From assembly GCA_965262565.1 (NCBI GenBank), contig CBDHFQ010000005.1, positions 124,001 to 188,000 of the forward strand: 64,000 bases of DNA, written 5' to 3'. The DNA is from CBDHFQ01 sp965262565 (lineage in GTDB: Bacteria; Bacteroidota; Bacteroidia; J057). Positions within the stretch are counted from its first letter, which is position 1, and each line of letters opens with the position of its first letter. The position numbers and the translations under genes are program-made. Positions 57,787 through 64,000 of the stretch are shown here, piece by piece. The notes beneath the pieces are model-generated. The model saw only the letters and a program-made list of their open reading frames with translations, ran no database searches and had not been told where the DNA came from.

Positions 57787-60700
57787 TTAAAAGTTTACAT
57801 TAAGACCTAAAGAATAAACCGTGGGGACAGGGATTCTATTCACATCCACTCTTTCAGGATCTGAACCGATGTAATCATCTGGCGTAATCCAAAAAAGGTT
57901 TTCTCCCTGGAAATAAATTCTCAAGCCTGACATACCGATATTATTGATCAAATCAGTCGGGAGTGAATATCCCAGCTGAAGATTTCTCAGTTTGAAGTAG
58001 GAATTATTTCTGAACAAATAATCGGAGGTCCTTAAATCGTTGAATGCAAGAGAAAGGGAAGGAATATCTGAACCTGTATTATTTGGCGTCCAGGCATCCA
58101 GCACACCTAAACCCGCATTTTCACGACCCTGGACAAAGTTGTTCCAGAAAATGTAAGGATCCTGTCCGATTCTTCCACTCACCCCGGAACCGAAAGCAGA
58201 GAAATCCCAATTTTTATAATTTAGGTTAATACGAATACCATATTCTAGATCGGGTAAGGTATTCCCAATAAAATCTCTGTCATCGGCATTAATGACCCCA
58301 TCATTGTTTAAATCGACAAATTTTAATCCACCGGGCCTGGCACCTACTTGTTCAGGACTTGCATTCACATCTTCCTGACTTTGGAACAAGCCATCAGTCC
58401 GGAATCCAAAAATGGAGAATTGTGATTTCCCGATAATAGAGTTGTCTACGGTTCCGGGAAAGGCTGAGACTACCTCATCAGGTAATTCAGTAATTTCATC
58501 GCTAAATGCCCCAAAATTAGTCGCTACCTGAACAGTCAATCCATTTCCATAGGTTTTGGAAAATTGGAGAAATAATTCCCATCCATTTGTTTCTGTGGTG
58601 GCTCCATTCAATACTCTTTGCTGACCTTCACCGATGACAGATGCGATAGGTGGCGTAGTTAAGATATCACTCGTTTTACGTGTATAAAAGTCAAAGGAAC
58701 CGATGACCAAATTTTTAATTAAGGTGAAATCAATTCCCAGGTTTAATTCCTGAGTAGATTCCCACTTTAGCTCGGAATTAGCGGCCTGGATAGATACGAA
58801 TCCTGAAGGCAAGTTTCCAGTATTGTTCCCATTTAAATCATAAGCTGTCCCTACATTATAAAATGTATTGAAGAAAAAGGGATCTCCTGTAGCCTGGAAA
58901 GCATTAGGACCATATCTTGATTCAAATAAACCAAATCTTGCCAGATCGCCTATTGATTGATTCCCTACTTCTCCATAACCCGCTCTAAATTTAAGAGAAT
59001 TAACAATGTCGTTATCCTTCCAGAAAGCTTCATTACTTATTCTCCATCCTACTGTAGCAGCGGGGAAGATACCGTATCTGTTATCCGCTCCAAATCGGGA
59101 TGACCCATCTCTTCGAAGGGTAAATGAAGCTAAATATCTATCTCCGAAAGCATAATTGATTTTTCCGAATTGAGAAAGGAGTCTACTTCCTGTCGAAGAT
59201 CCCGTATTTGTTCTTGCACCTGTGGCAGCATCCAATTGGAAGAAAGATTCTGTTTCTACAGCAAATTCATCTGCTATTGCGGAAACTACAGAAAAATCAT
59301 CTTTGATAGCTTCTGTTCCTACTAGAAAGCCCAAACGATTCTCCCCAAACTCCAAATCATACGTCAATGTGTTAGTGAATACAATACTGGTAAATTTAGT
59401 ATTCTCTTCAATCAATCTGTTATTACTTCTGGTGATGAACCCATTACTCACTCTTCTTTCAATATCTCTCCTACTAGTAGTTCCGTAATCCAATCCAAAG
59501 CTGGTTCTAAAAGTCAAATTTCTGATGATATCTACTTCTGCATAAATATTTCCAAACAAGGTAGTACGTTCAGTATTATCATCTCTGTTGATGAATTGCA
59601 TGAGTACAGCATTATTTCTATCAGAGTATCCAGCTCCTAATGGGCCGGCAAATTCGCCATTGGCATCAAATACTGGAATGGTAGGTGCCAGCGTAATTGC
59701 CAGACTAGGAACGGGGGCACTTCCTACGTCAGTTGAAGCCAAGGTCTCGTTAGAGGTGGCCATCTGCGTATTGATCCCAAATCGTACTCTATTATCAAAC
59801 AAGTTATAGTTAGAATTCAATTTAGCCGTATATCTCTCAAAATCGGTGTCTTTAAGGATTCCGGTATTATTGAGATAACCGATATTTATCAGATGAAAGG
59901 AATTATCTGTTCCCCCTGAAACTGTTAATTCATTATTGTATACAAATCCAGTTTCATATGTTTCATCTTGCCAATCTGTATCGCCGGCAGGTACATCAGG
60001 ATTACCTCCTACAAATGGTTGAACTGTTACACTATTTAGCACTGGATTGTTAAAGTCTCCATTCCAATCAAAGTTGTAAATTTCCCCATATCCTCCAGCA
60101 GGATCAGCGCCATCATTTACGGAAGCCTGCCATAATGCCTCTCCCCTTTGAACAGCATTGAGCATATCATAGCGCTGTTGATTCTCGGTGAGCACAGAAA
60201 AGTTAGAGTTTAGACTTACTTGAAATTTTTCTCCCCCAGCAGCATTTGCACTATTCTTTGTCGTAATAATAATGACCCCATTACCTGCCCTTGCCCCATA
60301 CAAAGAAGAAGCAGAGGCATCTTTTAATACCTGCACTGATTCTATGGTACCAGGGTTGATGCTCTGAAATACTTCTGGCCTTAGCGTTGGTACTCCATCA
60401 ATAATAAATAGCGGATCATTATTTCCTAAGGTAGTTGCACCTCGAATCAGTATCCTGCTGGCATTACCTGTCGGATCGCCCGATTTTTCGATAAATAATC
60501 CAGGGACTCTTCCTTGTAGGGCTTGAAGTGGGCTACCTGAACTCAAGGTTTGACCTTCAATAGGTGCAATATCCACCACAGTTATCGCTCCCGTTAAATC
60601 TACCTTTCTCTCTGCCAAATAACCAGTGATCACGACCTCTTCCAAACCGGTGTCATCAACCTCGAGCGCAATATCTATCATATTCCTTCCATTTACTGCT

Positions 60701-60948
60701 ACTTTCTGTCTGACAAAACCTATGTAACTAATCAATAAAGTGTCATCTGCAGAGATATTTTGTAAAGAGTAGTTTCCTTCTACATCTGTACTAGCACCAT
60801 TATTCGTTCCAAGGACCAAAACTGTGGCCCCTATCAAAGGTGTTCCATCCTCCTGGGAGGAAACCTTTCCGGCTACCGTTTCCGTCTGAGCCATCAAAGC
60901 TCCTAACGGAATCAATAATAAAAACAATGTTAAAAAATTCACTTTCAT
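57787..60948 (-). CDS. susC: SusC/RagA family TonB-linked outer membrane transporter
   Basis: 1053 aa with a signal peptide (to ALMAQ). Residues about 22-105 form the carboxypeptidase-like N-terminal domain (VAGKVSSQEDGTPLIGATV). A SusC signature LEEVVITGY follows, then the plug with LQGRVPGLFIEKSG and SLYGARAGNGVIIITTK, and the barrel ending in YSLGLNVNF. It imports oligosaccharides through the outer membrane, driven by TonB. It is the first gene of the susCD pair. No sigma/anti-sigma or hybrid regulator lies beside it. Confidence 0.95.
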   Translation of the reverse strand: MKVNFLTLFLLLIPLGALMAQTETVAGKVSSQEDGTPLIGATVLVLGTNNGASTDVEGNYSLQNISADDTLLISYIGFVRQKVAVNGRNMIDIALEVDDTGLEEVVITGYLAERKVDLTGAITVVDIAPIEGQTLSSGSPLQALQGRVPGLFIEKSGDPTGNASRILIRGATTLGNNDPLFIIDGVPTLRPEVFQSINPGTIESVQVLKDASASSLYGARAGNGVIIITTKNSANAAGGEKFQVSLNSNFSVLTENQQRYDMLNAVQRGEALWQASVNDGADPAGGYGEIYNFDWNGDFNNPVLNSVTVQPFVGGNPDVPAGDTDWQDETYETGFVYNNELTVSGGTDNSFHLINIGYLNNTGILKDTDFERYTAKLNSNYNLFDNRVRFGINTQMATSNETLASTDVGSAPVPSLAITLAPTIPVFDANGEFAGPLGAGYSDRNNAVLMQFINRDDNTERTTLFGNIYAEVDIIRNLTFRTSFGLDYGTTSRRDIERRVSNGFITRSNNRLIEENTKFTSIVFTNTLTYDLEFGENRLGFLVGTEAIKDDFSVVSAIADEFAVETESFFQLDAATGARTNTGSSTGSRLLSQFGKINYAFGDRYLASFTLRRDGSSRFGADNRYGIFPAATVGWRISNEAFWKDNDIVNSLKFRAGYGEVGNQSIGDLARFGLFESRYGPNAFQATGDPFFFNTFYNVGTAYDLNGNNTGNLPSGFVSIQAANSELKWESTQELNLGIDFTLIKNLVIGSFDFYTRKTSDILTTPPIASVIGEGQQRVLNGATTETNGWELFLQFSKTYGNGLTVQVATNFGAFSDEITELPDEVVSAFPGTVDNSIIGKSQFSIFGFRTDGLFQSQEDVNASPEQVGARPGGLKFVDLNNDGVINADDRDFIGNTLPDLEYGIRINLNYKNWDFSAFGSGVSGRIGQDPYIFWNNFVQGRENAGLGVLDAWTPNNTGSDIPSLSLAFNDLRTSDYLFRNNSYFKLRNLQLGYSLPTDLINNIGMSGLRIYFQGENLFWITPDDYIGSDPERVDVNRIPVPTVYSLGLNVNF

Positions 60949-61705
60949 AGTAGTTAATGTTAATCATTTACAGTTCATATAATTCAATACAATTGGTATT
61001 ACATACTAAAATATATTATTCACAATAAATCATTAATAAGTCAATTAATATAAATTAATGACTCAAATGATATCTACACTTTCTATCATAAATGCGTTCT
61101 ATTCCTTTAACTATTGATACATAGTCTAAATGATATTTAGCTTTTTTTCGAAAGTCGCTTAAATACATCCATTCCGGCAGGAAATACGATCGAGAAAATT
61201 CACTGGAGGGATTTATCATCGCCTGTGAATGAGCTATAGTTAATGCTCTGAAGCGATAAAGAACATTGCATTTAGTAGTATTCGAGTAAATCAGTCCCCT
61301 TTTCATTGCCGTTTTGTTAGCTTTCTAACAAAGCTATTCTAAAAAGCAAAGAGACTGATTCACTCTTGTTGCAAATTGTTACGATTTTGTTAAGAGGAAA
61401 TTAATTATATATAACTCGCTAATATTAAGGGTGTTTACTCTTTTCGTAATGGTTTTCGGAAGTTACATTTATACTTTTGATACATGTATCTTAAATATTG
61501 ATACATATTTGTCTTCCTCAACTAAATAAGCCAAGGGAAATATCCGTAAAGAATGTCTTAGCACTCATTAGACCTAAGATCATGTTCTTTATTAGATTTC
61601 CTTTCTGCTGTTCAACGTCCCGACCAGGTATACTACAAGGAACCCTTTCGCGCTATTTTCTTTTACCGTACCAGATAACCAATTAATATTTCGCAGCTCG
61701 GTTTG
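60949..61705. other. long gene-free region upstream of susC
   Basis: About 750 AT-rich bases. One ORF at 61055-61306 (83 codons) shows no recognisable features and is not called. The region must hold the susCD promoter. A perfect palindrome is listed separately. Confidence 0.5.
61479..61490. promoter_or_regulatory. GATACATGTATC palindrome
   Basis: A perfect 12-base palindrome, with a further half-site GATACAT at 61500. It is more than 500 bases from susC and about 210 from the esterase end, so a regulatory role is only possible. Confidence 0.25.
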
Positions 61706-62977
61706 TTAATAATGGATTAACGGCCCACTCACCATCTCTCCATTCACAGAAAGTCGATAGAAATAGGTTCCGGTAGGTATACTTTGGGGATCTGTTTCCC
61801 ATGTGATATGATAGTTGCCCCTTCCTAATTGTCGATCTACAAAGGTATTTACCCATTGGCCCAAATAATTAAACAATTCCAGCTTGATCCTAGATGCCTC
61901 TGTCAAATCAAATACAACATTCAAGGTAGAAGTGAATGGATTAGGATATACATTGAGGTGTATATCTTCTGGAACAATAGGCCGAATCCCTACTGTTTCA
62001 TCTACATTTAGTGTATATCGCTTAAAAAAATCCCATATTTCAGCACTGGCATTAATATCTTGATTAATTCTGCCGAAAAGGAGTGGTCTCCCATCGCGCA
62101 TTCCTCCAGGCCATGTATGTCCTCCTCCATTTACTCTGTAATACTGTACTTCTGCGTTCGCTTCACAGTCCTCATAGCTAGTTAATACGACAGTGGAAAT
62201 ATCCGATGGATCTATATCTTCAAATAGCGTAATAGTAGAATCTCTTGTACAACCATTGATATCCAGCCAATAATCGATGGTAGGTAATACCCCTCTTCCG
62301 GTTATTCCTCCATCAAAAGGGGAAATTAAGTCCGAAGTTCCGTGTACATGTAGAATAGGAACAGCTCGGTCAGGAATGCAATCAACTATTTCTTCTATAG
62401 GTAAATCTCCAGCTACTGAGGCAAATGCAGCTATGCGATCATTTAATTCACAAGCTAAATAATAGACCATCTGCCCTCCGATGGACATTCCAGCCGCATA
62501 AACTTGCTCTAAAGCTACTGGAAACCTACTATCCACTTCATCAATTAATGCCGAAATGAATGCAATATCATCATTATTTGAAAGACTTCCATATAGATTC
62601 CAACCATCACCTTCAAATCCTAGTAAAGGATCACCTACAGGATCATTAGCCAATAGTGTTCTGATATTCACTTCTAACCCTCTGGGATATACCACTAAAA
62701 ATTTCCCCGTATCAGCCACCAAATTCATTTGGGAAATAAAGGCTTGTTGAACAGGATCGCTGGTAAAGCCATGAAGGTTGATCACTAAAGGTGTAGCCTC
62801 GGTACTATCATATTCAGAGGGAATATATAGATTATACGTTCTATCTGAATTATTAACTGAAAGAGTATCTACTATCCATTCACCTGATTGAGCTGCCAAA
62901 TGATCTCTCCAGCATAGAAAAAAACAACATAGGATAAGCATTTGAAGATAACATTTGAGGAATACCATTGGATTCAT
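61706..62977 (-). CDS. T9SS-sorted PHB depolymerase/feruloyl esterase-like esterase
   Basis: 423 aa with a signal peptide (to HLAAQ). The alpha/beta hydrolase core shows LVINLHGFTSD for the oxyanion hole, YAAGMSIGGQM with the nucleophile Ser165, HVHGTSDLISPFDG with the likely Asp, and NGGGHTWPGG with the His. It fits the LpqC/esterase PHB depolymerase group, which also contains feruloyl and acetyl xylan esterases. From about 340 a T9SS type A domain follows (VYPNPFTSTLNVVFDL, then IPTGTYFYRLSV). It is secreted and probably removes ester groups from plant polysaccharide. Confidence 0.85.
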   Translation of the reverse strand: MNPMVFLKCYLQMLILCCFFLCWRDHLAAQSGEWIVDTLSVNNSDRTYNLYIPSEYDSTEATPLVINLHGFTSDPVQQAFISQMNLVADTGKFLVVYPRGLEVNIRTLLANDPVGDPLLGFEGDGWNLYGSLSNNDDIAFISALIDEVDSRFPVALEQVYAAGMSIGGQMVYYLACELNDRIAAFASVAGDLPIEEIVDCIPDRAVPILHVHGTSDLISPFDGGITGRGVLPTIDYWLDINGCTRDSTITLFEDIDPSDISTVVLTSYEDCEANAEVQYYRVNGGGHTWPGGMRDGRPLLFGRINQDINASAEIWDFFKRYTLNVDETVGIRPIVPEDIHLNVYPNPFTSTLNVVFDLTEASRIKLELFNYLGQWVNTFVDRQLGRGNYHITWETDPQSIPTGTYFYRLSVNGEMVSGPLIHY

Positions 62978-63104
62978 GTATGTTGATTTGAAAGTAATCG
63001 CAATTTATCTGTGATAAGCGACTTCATTATGACGATCACATTAAGTAAAATGTCATTCTATAGAAAAAGGTTGTTAACTTTTAAGGAAAATTAAGCGAAA
63101 TATT

Positions 63105-63280
63105 ATGTCTACTTTTTTGAGACAACGCCTTCTTACGATCTCTGAGTACCATCGAATGGTAGAGGTGGAGATTTTGACTCGGAAGATAAAGTAGATCTAT
63201 TAAATGGACAAATTATGCATATGAGCCCAAGGTAACTTCACCGATTCTCTCCATTAGCTATTCGAAAATTTAACAATGAT
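63105..63280 (+). pseudogene. decayed Uma2 family remnant
   Basis: The ATG at 63105 opens LLTISEYHRMVEVEILT, which matches the Uma2 N-terminus. One base is missing near 63180; the next frame then reads EDKVDLLNGQIMHMSP and stops at 63233. Aligned to the gene at 44676-45233 (IGIFTPEDRVELIHGEI) the relation and the missing base are clear. Nothing recognisable follows before the next gene, so the 3' part is lost. Confidence 0.75.
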
Positions 63281-64000
63281 CAACCGGTACTTTTTAGCCC
63301 TCCTGAGATGGCATTAGTAATCGCCAATAATCTTTTCAATAGCGTATCAGCATGCTCAGGATCACTTTCTTTTATTGACCGCCATTCTGTTAAATAATCC
63401 AGTTGAAGCTGATGCAATAGTGCCAATATGCTACCTCGTCTTTTTATATTCTCCAACTGATTTACTCTTCGGGTAGCTGCAGGCTCTTCGAAAATATCTG
63501 AAATTTGTGCCAATCCTTCTCTATAGTCCGCCTGCAATACTCTCATTAGCTCCTCTCTGGTATTTGCATTTTTCACAAGCTGGGCGAAGGCTTCCATGAC
63601 TTTTGGGTCCGCATTCAGCAGGTTTGTCTCCACCTGTATAAGGAGATACATCAGGAAGGGCCACTTCTCGCTTACTTCCTTTAATTGTTGGTAGGCTTCT
63701 GGAAATTGCGCTTTCAATTGCTGAAATCCTGTACCTATCCCAAACCAACCTGTCAAATTAAAACGTGATTGTTTCCAACTAAATACCCAGGGAATAGCTC
63801 TTAAATCGTCTAATGTATGCTTTCCTGATCTACGAGAAGGGCGGGACCCTATTTTACTTAGCTCCAATACATCAATGGGCGTAGCAGATCGATAAAAATC
63901 AATAAAATCGGGATGATGAATTAGGGTTGGATAATAGGTGGTGGATAATTGGGCCAATTGATCCATCGCTTCTAAGGGAATCTTGTCCTCTGTATCTGGA
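63280..64000 (-). CDS. ppc: phosphoenolpyruvate carboxylase, C-terminal part
   Basis: About 240 C-terminal residues are visible; the frame is open to the window edge. IGSRPSRR and TLDDLRAIPWVFSWKQSRFNLTGWFGIG are strong signatures of the catalytic C-terminal half. The end (ISGGLKSTG) differs from the E. coli type, which finishes in a conserved NTG. The enzyme makes oxaloacetate from phosphoenolpyruvate and bicarbonate in the cytoplasm. Its 3' end abuts the Uma2 remnant on the opposite strand. Confidence 0.92.
   Translation of the reverse strand, partial: PDTEDKIPLEAMDQLAQLSTTYYPTLIHHPDFIDFYRSATPIDVLELSKIGSRPSRRSGKHTLDDLRAIPWVFSWKQSRFNLTGWFGIGTGFQQLKAQFPEAYQQLKEVSEKWPFLMYLLIQVETNLLNADPKVMEAFAQLVKNANTREELMRVLQADYREGLAQISDIFEEPAATRRVNQLENIKRRGSILALLHQLQLDYLTEWRSIKESDPEHADTLLKRLLAITNAISGGLKSTG

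Noticed and set aside
61055..61306. 83-codon minus-strand ORF upstream of susC
   Set aside because: It has an ATG but no recognisable domain, signal or conserved pattern, and lies in a very AT-rich promoter region. Chance is more likely.
1..64000. CRISPR array, insertion sequence or prophage
   Set aside because: No regularly spaced repeats, transposase, integrase or phage structural genes were found on either strand.

Overview
This window comes from a member of the Bacteroidota, most likely a free-living polysaccharide degrader of the Saprospiria/Cytophagia type. The main evidence is a SusC/SusD pair, three secreted proteins with type IX secretion (T9SS) C-terminal sorting domains, TonB paralogues with long acidic linkers, DUF2807, DUF6807 and Uma2 families, AT-rich intergenic DNA and starts without a clear Shine-Dalgarno sequence. 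The placement below phylum level is inference.

Layout. 0-5 kb: the 3' part of an S41 peptidase, a T9SS-sorted metzincin protease, a convergent SigZ-like sigma factor and a DUF6807 protein. 5-17 kb: a QTMAN-like glycosyltransferase, an NHL lipoprotein, a D-aminoacylase-like amidohydrolase with altered metal ligands, a TonB protein, a clan GH-A glycosidase lipoprotein, an O-methyltransferase, a large FtsX/MacB permease and a DinB-AraC-VOC set. 17-23.3 kb: an accessory stretch with a frameshifted DUF2807 protein, two overlapping genes for unknown membrane proteins, divergent from them a small EACC1-like protein overlapping an HExxH protein, and a PadR regulator with a palindromic operator and a membrane partner. 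23.3-27.4 kb: a T9SS beta-helix protein and a Tat-exported sugar isomerase-like protein.

27.5-30.6 kb: a second accessory cluster, made of an SH3-like membrane protein, a protein joining an effector-associated (EAD11-like) domain to leucine-rich repeats, a PspC-zinc ribbon protein, and an M48-like protein that keeps zinc ribbons but has lost its catalytic zinc ligands. These two accessory stretches are the best candidates for an undescribed system.

30.7-44.5 kb: sugar use, with a GH20-like enzyme, a GH51 arabinofuranosidase, a complete L-rhamnose operon (bifunctional aldolase/dehydrogenase, isomerase, kinase, NCS1-type permease), and a TonB next to a TonB-dependent receptor. 44.5-47.9 kb: two Uma2 genes (one with an in-frame stop), a tRNA-Arg, and a histone deacetylase-like gene whose 3' end is duplicated. 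47.9-61 kb: a GH16 lipoprotein, a sugar porter, a PVC-type cytochrome c protein, a polysaccharide deacetylase-LamG protein and a susCD operon. 61-64 kb: a T9SS esterase, a third, decayed Uma2 relic, and the 3' part of phosphoenolpyruvate carboxylase running off the window.

Together the core genes describe export, binding, cleavage and uptake of plant or algal polysaccharides, with intracellular rhamnose catabolism. The accessory genes carry domains known from bacterial conflict and self/non-self systems.
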